64,000 nt of DNA from NCBI RefSeq assembly GCF_045679555.1, contig NC_092110.1, positions 3,301,390 to 3,365,389 on the forward strand, given 5' to 3'. The stretch comes from Salvelinus alpinus (Eukaryota > Chordata > Actinopteri > Salmoniformes > Salmonidae). Under the pieces are notes generated by a model that saw only the letters and a list, made by a program, of their open reading frames with translations, was not told where the DNA came from and made no database searches. Shown piece after piece: positions 47,732-59,361 of this stretch (its first letter is position 1; each line of letters begins with the position of its first letter). The position numbers were made by a program, and so were the translations under genes.

Positions 47732-47785
47732 ATGAAGGGCTTTATTGACTGCCACTGTCACATCTCTGCAGGAGATTTCGACAAT
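47732..47785 (+). CDS. tatdn3: tatdn3 exon 1
   Basis: 18 codons with the DCHCH metal motif; donor AAT|GTATGA, a weak but plausible site. Confidence 0.88.
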
Positions 47786-50700
47786 GTATGACTTTTACGT
47801 AACGCATATTGTATTAAAGCTTTACCAATTGTTGGTTCTGTATTAGATATGACAGTCTGTTTGTTTTGTCTAATGCTTTAATCAATTTATTGTATTTTCT
47901 TTCAGGACATAGAAGATGTGATTGAGAATTCTAAAAAGGTAACTGTAACTTGATCAGTTGTTGTTGCTAATGTCGTAGTCCAGGGGAGGGCCCCTAGTCA
48001 TTGGCGTGTCCTAATGGTATACATTTTACCACTAGCCGGCCTCTGCCAAGTACCCTGCCCAGAACTTTAGTACTTTTACTAGCCGGCTACCACCCGGTCC
48101 TCAACTATGCACCTTAGAGACTGCTGCACTATGTACATAGTCATTGAACACTGGTCACTTTAATAATGTTTACGTTACTGTTTTACCCACTTCATATGTA
48201 TATACAGTATTCTAGACAAGGCTAATTCTATATAACTACTGCTGTACACACCTTTTCTATTCATATACTGTCCATAATGTATAATGTCTAATGTCTACAC
48301 ACTATGAACATTTTGAATGTGTGTATTGTTAGGTATTACTGCACTGTTGGAGCTAGGAACATAAGCATTTTGCTACACCTGCAAAATATGTTTACGTGAC
48401 CAATACAACTTTATTTTTTTTCAGGCTGGGCTTTTAGCACTACTAGCAGTAGCAGAAAATGCCGGAGAGTTTGAAAAGATTATACAGCTGTCACAGAGGT
48501 TCCCAGGCTTTATTTTCCCTTGTTTAGGAGTCCATCCTATACAGGGTACAGCTCCTGAGCCACAGAGAGGAGCCTTACTCCAGGTATGTGCCCCAAACAA
48601 AGATCATAATCTTCATCGCCACCACCATCATCAACATAATGCATGTCTACTACGGCACTGTTTGTTAAATGGTCAGATTTTCTCTATGCAGGATTTAGAT
48701 GCTGCTTTGCCCCTGATAGAGAAATATAAAGACCATCTTGTTGCTATTGGGGAGGTAAGTAGTCTTTGTATTGATTTTGTGTGTAAATTGATACAGATCC
48801 ACACTATTCTCGTCCAGCAGGCAAAACTCTCTATATACACTGCCTTTCAAAAGTATTCTTACCCCTTGGATTTCTTCACATTTTATCATGTTACAAAGTG
48901 GGATTAAAATACATTTAATTTGCATTTGTTTGTCAACAATCTACTAAAAATACTCTAATGTCAAAGTGGAAGAAAATGTATATTTGTTTAAAAGATAAAT
49001 CAAATTTACATAACTAAAATATAGTTGTTACATAAATATTCAGCCCTTTTGTTTAGGCAACCCTAAATTAGTTCAGGAGTTGAATTTGACTTAATAAATC
49101 ACATAAGTTGCATGGACTCACTCTTTGTGAAATAATAGGCGTTGACATGTTTTTTTTTCATGACTAACCCTTCCTCTGTCCCCCATACATACAACATCTG
49201 TAAGGTCCCTCAGTCAAGTATTGAATTTCAAGCACAGATTCAACTACAAAGACCAGGGAGCATTTCAAATTAGTAGATGGGTAACAATAATAAATCAGAC
49301 ATTGAATATCTCTTTAAGCATGGTCAAGTTAATAATTATGTTGTAGATTATGTATTAAAACACCCAGACACGGCCTCCCGGGTGGCGCAGTGGTCTAGGG
49401 CATTGCATCGCAGCGCTAGCTGCGCCACCAGAGACTCTGGGTTCGCGCCCAGGCTCTGTCGCAGCCGGCCGCGACCGGGAGGTCCGTGGGGCGACGCACA
49501 ATTGGCCTAGCGTCGTCCGGGTTAGGGAGGGTTTGGCCGGTAGGGATATCCTTGTCTCATCGCGCACCAGCGACTCCTGTGGCGGGCCGGGCCAGTGCGT
49601 GCTAACCAAGGGAGCCAGGTGCACGGTGTTTCCTCTGACACATTGGTGCGGCTGGCTTCCGGGTTGGAGGCGCGCTGTGTTAAGAAGCAGTGCGGTTTGG
49701 TTGGGTTGTGTTTCGGAGGACGCATGGCTTTCGACCTTCATCTCTCCCGAGCCCGTACGGGAGTTGTAGGGATGAGACAAGATAGTAATTACTAGCAATT
49801 GGATACCACAAAAATTGGGGAGAAAAGGGGGTAAAATTTAAAAATAAAAATAAAAAAATCACCCAGACACATCGAAGATACAGTCGTCCTTCTGAACTAA
49901 GCTGCAGGACAGAAATGAAGGGATCAGGGGTGTTACCATGAGGCCATTGGTGATTTTAAAACAGTTACAGAGTTCAATGGCTGTGATAGGAAAAAACTGA
50001 GGATGGATCAACAACATTGCAGTGACTACACAATAATGACTTCAATGACAGAGTGAAAGAATACAAATATACAGAATACAAATATTTCAAAACATGCATT
50101 TTGAATGCAACAAGGTGCTAAAGTAATACTGCAAAAAGACACGGCAAAGGAATAAACTTTTCGGCCTGAACGCAAAGCTTTATGTTTCGGGTAAATCCAA
50201 CACAACACGTCACTGAGTAACTGCCTTCTTATTTTCAAGCATGGTGGTGGCTGCATCATGGTATGGGTATGCTTGACATCGGCAAAGACTGGGGAGTTTT
50301 CAGGATAAAAAGAGACCGGATGGAGCTAGACACAGGCAAAATCCTAGAGGAGAACCTGCTTCAGTCTGCTTTACACCAGACACTGGAAGAGTAGTTCACC
50401 ATTCAGCAGGACAATAACCTACAACACAAGGTTAAATCTACACTGGAGTGACTCACAGCTGTTATCGCTGTATTGAAGAAATCCAAGGGGTATGAATACT
50501 TTTGCAATGCACTGTATGTGGTAATAAGCCTGGGGCTGGGGTTAGATCCACACTAGACAGTAACTAAGTGGTTGGTTGAGGATCTTACATCACTGATAAT
50601 CAGTCATCATTGTAGGTAGGCTTGGATTTCACCCCCAGATTTGTCAGTGGTGACGCAGACAAAGACAGTCAAAGACAGGTGCTTATTCGGCAGGCAGAGA

Positions 50701-53700
50701 TTGCAAAACAACTGGACCTTCCGCTGTGAGTCCTACACTAATATAAACCAAATCAAAATTATTGATCATGCGTTGTTGTTGGCATTGATACATTTTCCTC
50801 GCAGTCCATTTGTTTTAATCAATATATCTTGTCAGATGTTTTTTGTAACATGGTGTATCAATTGTTTAGAAATGTCCATTCAAGATCTGCAGGCAGACCT
50901 ACTATACACCTGCTAAAGGAACAAGGTAATTTCATATATTTCTATGTACACTACATGACCAGAAGTATGTGGACACCTGCTCGTCGAACATCTCATTCCA
51001 AAATCATGGGCATTAATAGAGCATTAATGGAGTTGGTTCCCCCTTTGCTGCTATAACAGCCTCCACTCTTCTGGGAAGGCTTTCCACTGTTGGAACATTG
51101 CTGCAGGGACTTGCTTCCATTCAGCCACAAGAGCATTAGTGAGGTTGGTCATTGATGTTGGGAAATTAGGCCTGGCTTGCAGTCAGTGTTCCAATTCATC
51201 CCAAAGGTGTTTGATGGGGTTGAGGTCAGGGCTCTGTGCCGGCCAGTCAAGTTCTTCCACACCGATCTCAACAAACCATTTCTGTATGGACTTCGCTTTG
51301 TGCACAGGGGAATTGGAAACGCATGGAAACCCATTTCATGAAGCTCCAGATGAACAGTTATTGTGCTGACGTTGCTTCCAGAGGCAGTTTGGAACTCTGT
51401 AGTGAGTGTTGCAACTGAGGACAGATGATTTTTTACACGCTTCAGCACATGGCGGTCCCGTTTTGTGAGCTTGTGTGGCCTAGCATTTCACGGATGAGCT
51501 GTTGTTGCTCCTCTACGTTACCACTTCACAATAACAGCTGTCGTGGAAATTCTAACCAGAAGAAGAGAGACTAGTTTCTTCAAACAACAACTTTATTATA
51601 AGATTTGCAAAAATGGAGCGGTTAACAATCACTCAAAGGTGCAGAATTAAGAGCCTAACGAACAGAGTTGGCTCTTAGCTTTTATGGTAAAGTCCAACCT
51701 CTTTGTCTATGTGGCAGTTAGCAGATATGTGCAAACGGGTGGGGAACATAGTGTATAAAAGGCGTTTTGCTTGTCTGTGCAAATTGATAGCTGATGTTGC
51801 CACCATTGTTTGTTCCTTCCTGCAAGTTTCCACACAGATGAGTTCCTACAGTTAGTACAAATGGGATGTCACATACTGTGGTCGCACCCGGTTCTTATCT
51901 GTACACCCAGACGTATGACTAATTCACACAAGACAAGCCTGCGTCAGCAAAAAAGCAACTAACATTTAACAATGCACAATTCTCTTAAGAAAAAACAGCA
52001 TATGATGTCTAAAAGTAATTTTCCACCACAGTCCACCCTTTTGAGACTATGTCTCAAACTAATAGAAAATTACTTACAAGCATTTTCATCAAACAAGCAT
52101 TAACATGAGGGGAAAGAGGAAAAATTGAAGACTTTCTTACACTTAGTAAATTACCTCCTTTGTCATTGAGTTTCAAACCTTCACATAGTGCAATTCATTC
52201 TCAGAAGGGGAAAAATAACATAAGAATTAAACATCGGTACACGCTTCATCACCACACGCAAGGCAATCGCTTCGTTTGGTGTTTGTTTGCGAGATCACTG
52301 ATGAGCTCTTTCAGATGTTCCACTACAATAGTCAAGTTACCCTCACCCTGGGGTATGAATGTACAGCAATGGTCACTGATCCTTCGGCACACTCTGCAGA
52401 AGATGTGATGCTACTACTACAGCGAACTTCCCTTCTGGTAAGATGGCCTCCTGTATACAGGGATCTTTGGCTATTTCAAGCATTGTACATTATTTGGCAA
52501 ACCCCTCACTGAAAGTTGACAATAATGTCTGAAATGAAAACACTATCTCCGCTAGAATCTACAACTAACACCCTTGTGCAGCAAACATTCTGTCTCAAAC
52601 ACATGCCCTGTATGTACTTAACCTTTGACTACAAATGCATTTGCACATAAATCATTCCATCTAACCCATAACATGTTAGTCACTACTGCTAGTCGACTTA
52701 TATAGTTATTAACATACTAAAACTTGCTCATATCAATTGTACTGTATCATCCAGAAAGCCATATGTATTGAAGCGCTTTAACATTAGAATACTGATAACA
52801 TGGTAAAACAAAACCCCTACTATCAATGGTTATAAAACCCATCATGGTTCTACAACCCAAATTTAGAATGACAGTCCTTAGACTCAACGTGAAACACTAT
52901 CACTCATATTCAAGACCCTCGATTTAGCACACGCCGACACAGTTAGAATGTACATTTACAAACAGGGGACCATGTAAATAGAGTTTATACTACTTATATT
53001 ACCAGTATTAACTTTTCTCATTACAGACCCCATTTGTATCTGTTTTACTGTCGCGAGTTGCATTTTAATGACAGATCGGTATCTCAATGCATTTTAATTT
53101 AAATTACAATACGCTTCCCAGTGTGTAGACCTCCAAAATCCACATGATACTCAAAATAAACAGTTTAGGGCAACTCTAAATCAATGTACAGGCACAGTTA
53201 ACCACCCCCTCCTTACTGGAACTCTTCTCCTGGTGTTTCTTCCCTTTCTGAAAGTCACTGAGCTCTTCAGTAAAGCCATTCTAATGCCAATGTTTGTCTA
53301 TGGAGATTGCATGGCTGTGTGCTCGATTTTATACACCTGTTAGCAACGGGTGTGATTGAAATAGCCGAATCCACTAATTTGAAGGAGTGTCCACATACTT
53401 TTGTATACAGTGCATTCGGAAAGTATTCAAACCACTTGACTTTTTCCACATTTTGTTACATTTGTAGTATAAACTGTATATACATGGTCCCCTGTTTTGT
53501 AAATGTACATTCTAACTGTGTCGGCGTGTAATACTGCAAAAAATGAACTTCATATCCTGAATACAAAGTGTTATGTTTGGGGCAAATACAACCCAACCCA
53601 TCACAGAGTAGGGCTCTTCATATTTTCATCAGCAAGGACTAGGGAGTTTTTTGGGATGAAAAGAAATGGAATAGAACTAAGCACAGGCACAATCCAAGAA

Positions 53701-56700
53701 AAGCTGGTTCAGTCTGCTTTCCAACAGACCCTGGGAGTTGCTTACCAAGCAAGACGACATTGAATATTCCTGAGTGGCCTAGCTACAGTTTTGACTTAAA
53801 TTGGCTTAAATCTATGGTAAGACTTGAAAATGGCCGAATAGCAATGATCAACAACCAACTTCAGAGTTTGAAGATTTTTTTTAAAGAATGATTTGCAAAT
53901 ATTGTACCATCCAGGTGTTTTAAGCTTTTAGACTTACCCAGAAAGACTCAGAGCTGTAATCACTGCCAAAGGTGACTCTAACATCTATTGACTCAGGGGT
54001 TGAATCCATATATAATATATTAGTGTTTTATTTTTAGTATTTTTAAAATATTGTTTTTATTTTTACAAAGGTTCACATTTTTCTTACACTTTGGCAGAGT
54101 ATTTTGTGTAGATCGTTGACAAATAATTACAAATCCATTTTAATCCCACCTTGTAACACAACAAAATGTGGAAAAAGTCAAGGGGTGTGAATACTTTCTG
54201 AAGGCACGGAATATGCCAAGTTAATTCATATAGTAAACAATGCATGTCTCAGGACTACCTGGCCTGATGACTCCTTGCTGTCCCCAGTCCACCTGGCCGT
54301 GCTGCTGCTCCAGTTTCAAATGTTTTGCCTGCGGCTATGGAACCCTGACCTGTTCACCGGACGTGCTACCTGTCCCAGACCTGCTGTTTTCAACTCTCTA
54401 GAGACAGCAGGAGCGGTAGAGATACTCTGAATGATCGGCTATGAAAAGCCAACTGACATTTACTCCTGAGGTGCTGACCTGTTGCACCCTCGACAACCAC
54501 TGTGATTATTATTATTTGACCCTGCTGGTCATCTATGAACATTTGAACATCTTGGCCATGTTCTGTTATAATCTCCAACCGGCACAGCCAGAAGAGGACT
54601 GGCCACCCCTCGTAGCCTGGTTCCTCTCTAGGTTTCTTCCTAGATTCCGGCCTTTCTAGGGAGTTTTTCCTAGCCGTCGTGCTTCTACACCTGCATTGCT
54701 TGCATTGCATTGCTTGGGGTTTTTAGGCTGGGTTTCTGTACTGCACTTTGTGACATCAGCTGATATAAGAAGGGCTTTATAAATACATTTGATTGATTTT
54801 GACTTTCCACTAGGTGTTGAGAAAGCTCTTCTTCATGCTTTTGATGGGAAACCCTCAGTTGCCATGGAGGGAGTAAAGGCTGGGTATTTCTTCTCCATTC
54901 CTCCATCTATAGTAAGAAGTGAACAGGTAAAGAGTTTTTTAATTATTATTTTTCTGTAAGTGTATTAAGGCTTTTGTTAAATTCACTTTAAATGAATTGT
55001 GATTTGATTTGTTTTCTCACACTAAGTAGTACTAACACTACAGCACTTGTTCGCTCGTTGTTAAAAAAAAAATTGTTGATGCATTTTATCTGAACAGATG
55101 TGAGTCTTGTACTGTCTGAACTATGTCACTATGTCATGTGCTAATTTGAACTTATGTCACTTCCTTAAAATTTAAAAAAATCCCACAAGTAGCAGAAGCT
55201 AGTGAAACAGCTGCCGTTGGAGAGCATGTGTCTAGAAACCGATTCACCTGCCTTGGGTCCAGAGAAACAGGTAGGATTGTTAACTTATTTATTTATTTAC
55301 ACTCAAAAACAAAATGCAATATACACTAGTGTTCAAAAGTTTGGGGTCACATAGAAATGTCCTTGTTTTTGAAAGAAAAGCTCATTTTTTGTCCATTAAA
55401 TAACATCAAATTGATCAGAAATACAGTGTAGACATTGTTAATTACTGTTGTAAATGACTATTGTAGCTGGAAACGGCAGATTTGTTTTTAATGGAATATC
55501 GATACAGGCGTACAGAGGCCCATTATCAGCAACCATCTCTCCTGTGTTCCAATGGCACGTTGTGTTAGCTAATCCAAGTTCATAATTTTACAAGGCTAAT
55601 TGATCATTAGAGACCCCTTTTTCAATTATGTTAGCACAGCTGAAAACTGTTGTCCTTATATAAAAAACAATAAAACTGGCCTTTAGACAAGTTGAGTATC
55701 TGGAGCATCAGCATTTGTGGGCTCGATTACAGGCTCCAAATGTTCCGAAACAAAGACCTTTCTTCTGAAACTAGTCAGGCTATTCTTGTTCTGAGAAATG
55801 AAGGCTATTCCATGCGAGAAATTGCCAAGAAACGGAAGATCTCGTACAACGCTGTGTACTACTCCCTTCACAGAACAGCGCGAACTGTCTCTAACCAGAA
55901 TAGAAAGAGGAGTGGGAGGCCCCGGTCCACATCTGAGCAAGAGGACAAGTACATTAGAGTGTCTAGTTTGAGAAACAGACGCTTCACAAATCCTCAATTG
56001 GCAGCTTCATTAAATAGTAGTAAATAGACTCCGGGATGCTATTTTAATGGACAAAAATGTTGCTTTTCTTTCAAAAACAAGGACATTTCTAAGTGACCCC
56101 AAACTTTTGAGCGTTAGTGTACATAAAACATAACACAGTATATATACTGAACAAAAATATAAATGCAACATGTAAAACAAGGACATTTCTAGTGACCCCA
56201 TATTTCAAGAGCTGAACTTTAAGATCCCTGAAATTTTCCAAACACACTAAAATTAGATTTCTCTCAGTTGTTGTGCACAAATGTTTTTACATCCCTGTTA
56301 GTGAGCATTTCTCCTTTGCCAAAATAATCCATCTACCGGACAGGTGTGGCAGATCAAGAAGCGGATTAAACTGCATGATCATTACACAGTTGCACCTTGT
56401 GCTGGGTAAAATAAAAGGCATCTCTAAAATGTGCAGTTTTGTCACACAAAACAATGAACACAATGCCACAGATGTCTCAAGTTTTGAGGGAGCGTGCAAT
56501 TGACATGCTGACTGCAGAGCTGTTGCCAGATAATTTAATGTTAATTTCTCTACCATTTGGCAGTAGGTCCAACTGGCCTCACATCCGCAGACCACGTGTA
56601 TGGCGTTGTGTGGGTTTGCTGATGTCAAAGTTGTGAATAGAGTGCCCCATGGTGGCGGTGGGGTTATGGTATGGGCAGGTATACAGTGCCTCCAGAAAGT

Positions 56701-58066
56701 ATTCAGACCCCTTGACTTTTTCCACATTTTGTTACGTTAGTCTTATTCTAAAATATATTTTTTAATCCTCTTCAATTTACACACAATATCCCATAATGAC
56801 AAAGTGAAAACAGGTACTTAGAAATGTTTGCAAATGTATTTAAAAAAAAATTAAGGTGTGCTAAGCTTGTAGCATCATACCCAAGAAGACTTGAGGCTGT
56901 AAATGCTGCCAAAGGTGCTTCAACAAAGTCCTGAGTAAAGTGTCTGAATACTTATGTAAATGTGATATTTCAGGGTTTTATATTTTATACATATGCAAAC
57001 ATTTATAAAACCTGTTATTTGCTTTGTCATTATGGGGTATTGTGTGTAGATTGATGAGAAGAAGAAAAAAATGTAATCGATTTTAGATTAAGGCCGTAAT
57101 GTAACAAAATGTGGAAAAATTCAAGGGGTCTGAATAGTTTCCAAATGCACCGTAAGCTACGGACAACAAACACAATTGCATTTTGTCAAAGGCTATTTGA
57201 ATGCACAGAGATACCGTGACGAGATCCTGAGGCCCAGTGTTGTGCCATTCATCAGCTGCCATCACCTCATGTTTCAGCATGATAATGCACAGCCCCATGT
57301 CGCAAGGATCTGTACACAATTCCTGGAAGCTGAAAATGTCCCAGTTCTTCCATGGCTTGCATGCTCACCAGACATGTCACCCATTGAGCATGTTTGGGAT
57401 GCTCTGGATCGACGTGTACAACAGCGTGTTCCAGTTCCCACCAATATCCAGCAACTTCACACAGCCATTGAAGAGGATTGGGACAACATTCCACAGGCCA
57501 CAGTCAACAGCCTGATCAACTCTATGAAAAGGAGATGTCGCGCTGCATGAGGCAAATGGTGGTCACACCAGATACTGACTGATTTTCTGATCCACACACC
57601 TACCCTTTTTTAAGGTATCTGTGACCAAAGGATGCATATCTGTATTCACAGTCATGTGAAATCTGTATATTAGGCCCTAATGAATTTATTTCAATTGACT
57701 GATTTACTTATATGAACTATAACTCAGTAAAATATTTGAAATTGTTGTCTGTTGCATTTATATTTTTGTTCAGTGTAGATTGAAATCCATATGCCATTGA
57801 CTTTATCCTGGTTTGAAAGTGGTTGTACATCAAATAATGTTTGAAAGTGATTGATGCATCTAAGAATATATTTTAGAGATGGTGTTACTAACACTAGTCA
57901 TGCTTTTGCATCTTGAACATAGGTGAGAAATGAGCCAAAGAATATCTCTGTCTGCGCTGAGTACATCAGTAAGATCAAAGGGGTTCCCTTGGAAACGGTG
58001 ATGGAGGTGACGACACAGAATGCCCTGCGCCTGTTCCCTAGGCTCAAGACATTACTCAGAGCCTGA
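47732..58066 (+). CDS. tatdn3: TATDN3, TatD-family metal-dependent deoxyribonuclease
   Basis: Nine plus-strand exons (47732-47785, 47906-47938, 48425-48583, 48692-48754, 50616-50725, 50870-50925, 54814-54926, 55196-55270, 57923-58066) join in phase to 268 aa; human TATDN3 is ~274. It is a TIM-barrel amidohydrolase-like nuclease with a metal site. Visible ligand motifs: DCHCH (His8/His10), GVHP (His66), AIGEVGLDF (Glu103), NVHSRSAG (His143), HAFDG (His166) and [12 protein letters not shown] (Asp212). All expected metal residues are present, so the protein looks intact. The start codon in ATCCATGAAGG lies close to the divergent fuca2 start. Several introns are enlarged by Tc1, SINE, LTR and LINE insertions. 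Confidence 0.95.
47906..47938 (+). CDS. tatdn3: tatdn3 exon 2 (micro-exon)
   Basis: Only 33 nt: acceptor [17 protein letters not shown], donor GTAACT. Supported by phase and alignment to human TATDN3. Confidence 0.88.
48020..48414 (+). mobile_element. L2-like LINE 3' end in tatdn3 intron 2
   Basis: Contains the typical 3' sequence accttagagactgctgcact, gtcattgaacactggtcact, ttactgcactgttggagcta and the terminus acgtgaccaatacaacttta. It ends about 10 bp before exon 3. 5'-truncated, no coding sequence. Confidence 0.85.
48425..48583 (+). CDS. tatdn3: tatdn3 exon 3
   Basis: 53 codons ([26 protein letters not shown]) ending CAG|GTATGT. The acceptor ttattttttttcag is the tail of a LINE 3' end that abuts the exon. 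Confidence 0.93.
48692..48754 (+). CDS. tatdn3: tatdn3 exon 4
   Basis: 21 codons, [20 protein letters not shown] plus Glu, donor GTAAGT. Confidence 0.94.
48835..50516 (-). mobile_element. Tc1-like relic in tatdn3 intron 4
   Basis: TIRs tacactgcctttcaaaagta (left) and tacttttgcaatgcactgta (right) bound decayed sequence akin to the 7611-9191 and 53406-54207 copies. A complete SINE is inserted at 49372-49859. Transposase remnants are too broken to read as a protein. Confidence 0.82.
49372..49859 (+). mobile_element. Full-length tRNA-derived SINE with target duplication
   Basis: The head cccgggtggcgcagtggtct (A box) and gggttcgcgcc (B box), a ~480-bp GC-rich body and an A-rich tail are intact. 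An 11-bp direct repeat cacccagacac flanks it (49361-49371 and 49860-49870), proving retroposition into the Tc1 relic. Confidence 0.93.
50616..50725 (+). CDS. tatdn3: tatdn3 exon 5
   Basis: 110 nt beginning VGLDFTPRF, ending QLDLP plus two bases; donor GTGAGT. Confidence 0.94.
50870..50925 (+). CDS. tatdn3: tatdn3 exon 6
   Basis: 56 nt, acceptor TTGTTTAG, reading [18 protein letters not shown]; donor GTAATT. Confidence 0.93.
51539..52030 (-). mobile_element. Retroviral-type LTR (minus)
   Basis: 492 bp that on the minus strand begins TGTGGTGGAA and ends TTCCACGACA, a 10-bp imperfect inverted terminus with TG...CA. A polypurine-like aaaagggtggac immediately precedes it, and an AATAAA-like motif lies near the far end (minus, ~51595). 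52031-53246 is probably leftover internal sequence of the same element. Confidence 0.65.
52031..53246. other. Probable internal remnant of the LTR element
   Basis: AT-rich, without recognisable gag, pol or env. 52931-52993 is the source (or copy) of an inverted ~65-bp duplicate at 53467-53528. No other LTR is found on this side. Confidence 0.4.
53406..54207 (-). mobile_element. Tc1-like relic adjoining the split Tc1
   Basis: TIRs acagtgcattcggaaagtat and aatactttctgaaggcac, with decayed interior. It starts within the TIR of the preceding Tc1. Its left part is interrupted by the inverted copy of 52931-52993. Confidence 0.75.
54231..54800 (+). mobile_element. Salmonid LINE-like 3' repeat in tatdn3 intron 6
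   Basis: A conserved salmonid repeat (gctatggaaccctgacctgt, ctctagagacagcaggagcg, gccagaagaggactggccac, tctctaggtttcttcctaga) ends gggctttataaatacatttgatt. The end is the LINE-type 3' terminus, 15-20 bp before exon 7. Confidence 0.8.
54814..54926 (+). CDS. tatdn3: tatdn3 exon 7
   Basis: 113 nt, acceptor CCACTAG about 20 bp after a LINE-like 3' end; reads [20 protein letters not shown] to VRSEQ; donor GTAAAG. Confidence 0.93.
55196..55270 (+). CDS. tatdn3: tatdn3 exon 8
   Basis: 25 codons, [20 protein letters not shown] and GPEKQ; acceptor AGTAGCAG, donor GTAGGA. Confidence 0.93.
55322..56121 (+). mobile_element. Tc1/mariner element with internal deletion
   Basis: TIRs tacactagtgttcaaaagtt and aaacttttgagcgttagtgta. 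The plus-strand ORF at 55692-56027 keeps the DNA-binding half ([24 protein letters not shown]) but the catalytic domain is deleted. Could be mobilised only in trans. Confidence 0.85.
56684..57152. mobile_element. Deleted Tc1 (MITE-like) nested at TA
   Basis: A 469-bp element with TIRs cagtgcctccagaaagtatt and agtttccaaatgcaccg, flanked by TA on both sides. It lacks transposase. The host element's sequence resumes exactly after the second TA. Confidence 0.85.
57176..57550 (+). pseudogene. Mariner/Tc1 transposase, C-terminal half
   Basis: A 124-codon open segment carries the second Asp (QHDNAQPH) and third acidic position ([15 protein letters not shown]) of a DDE/D transposase and runs to its natural stop. 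The first catalytic part is lost. Confidence 0.85.
57923..58066 (+). CDS. tatdn3: tatdn3 exon 9 and stop
   Basis: 47 codons and [23 protein letters not shown], ending [13 protein letters not shown]. Acceptor GAACATAG. Confidence 0.94.
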   Translation: MRNEPKNISVCAEYISKIKGVPLETVMEVTTQNALRLFPRLKTLLRA

Positions 58067-59361
58067 ACAACCAAGTCCGAGTTTCAATCCAAGGCATGTT
58101 ATATAGCAGTGCATGGCTCTTGACCTTTTTAAAGGTAATTTACGCTTGAGGGAAAGGGAAAGGGGGACACTTAGTCAGTTGTACAACTGAAAGCATTCAA
58201 CTGAAATGTGTCTTCCGCATTTAACCCAACCCCTCTGAATCAGAGAGGTGTGGGGGGGCTGCCATAATCGACATCCACGTCTTCGGCGCCCGGGGAGCTG
58301 ACATGCACAGTGTTTACCGTGAATGTGATCTCCGCGAACGTTAGGGAAATTTTCTTTCAGTGGAGCATGGTCAGCTGTCCAGTGCTCTGCTCTATAAGAG
58401 GCCTTGGATTGAATCTCACCCTCTTGGGTGAAGTTCCTGAAAGTCACCACTGTCTCACTTTGGTGTTATATCAGCAAGAATTTAGAGGGAAATAAGGCAA
58501 CAAAAAGGCCTACAAACTGAACAGCATTTATAAAGACTTTCAAGTTAGAGCTGCTTTTGGACTCTGTATGCCTTGGAGTTGAGGTGTAGAGTTTAAAAAA
58601 CAAACTTTGAGATTGAAATGTTTCAGTATTTCTGTTCATATCCAACATCTGTTATATAACAAACTAAATAAATATGACAAATGTATTTCTTTAAGTAAAT
58701 ATGATCAGATTTCTTGTGCTACATTCCTTGTGCTACATGTAAATGATGTGTTACAACGACACCAGACAATATATTTAGTTTTGGTAGACCTTGTCTGTTA
58801 TCTTAATAGGAAAAACAATATTGAAAGAAACAGGAGCTTTCCCACAGAAGTGCTACACCAGGAACACAAAAGCACGTCACTACACAGGAGAGTCATTTGA
58901 ACATATTTCTAAAAAAATCTAAATGCATTTTTTTGGGCAGAAATGCCTTCTGGAACATGTGAACTTTCATGTGCCTTAATAACAAACTTGTATTCCATCC
59001 GTAAATTGTTAAATTACGAGCCTAGTTAGTTTAGTGATGGAAATTACAGGAACCTTCCCGCTAGCCATGATTGGCTGAGATAATGGATGGTCTGGACATG
59101 CCGGGAGATGAGTTTGGATTGGTCTGCCATGTAGCGTGCTTCTGTTTATGACGTGAGCTGCTCTGTATGTGTTGATAATACTTTCTACCGCAGTTTTTGA
59201 AATATATAACGTTAGCCATTGAGAACTACAAAAGTTTTGCTACTTTTCTCAACATTGATGCCCTGAATTTAGCAGGCGCTATCGACAGATCAGTTGGAAA
59301 AAAGTGATTTGGTACTTTCTGCATACGCCACGGTCAGTGTGATCTGGAGTAACTTGACACA
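58067..59361. other. tatdn3 3' region and intergenic
   Basis: 58145-58296 matches a common salmonid repeat fragment (tcaactgaaatgtgtcttcc, ccctctgaatcagagaggtg, tcgacatccacgtcttcggc). AATAAA at 58667-58672 is a candidate tatdn3 poly(A) signal. The remainder is unassigned. Confidence 0.5.

Larger units (their letters stand above)
50945..53406 (-). mobile_element. Tc1 transposon split by an LTR fragment
   Basis: The right end of the transposon (tacactacatgaccagaagt) is at 50948. Degenerate transposase runs to about 51537. After the insertion the same element resumes at 53247 (tgaaagtcactgagctcttc) and ends with the other TIR (gtccacatacttttgtata). Compared with 10752-11935, about 110 bp at the insertion point and a piece near 51310 are missing. 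Confidence 0.85.
56150..57777 (+). mobile_element. Mariner/Tc1 element with nested MITE
   Basis: TIRs tactgaacaaaaatataaatgc and gcatttatatttttgttcagtg. The plus-strand 57176-57550 encodes the transposase C-terminal half ([29 protein letters not shown]). A smaller element is inserted at 56684-57152, and the N-terminal half is broken. Confidence 0.85.
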
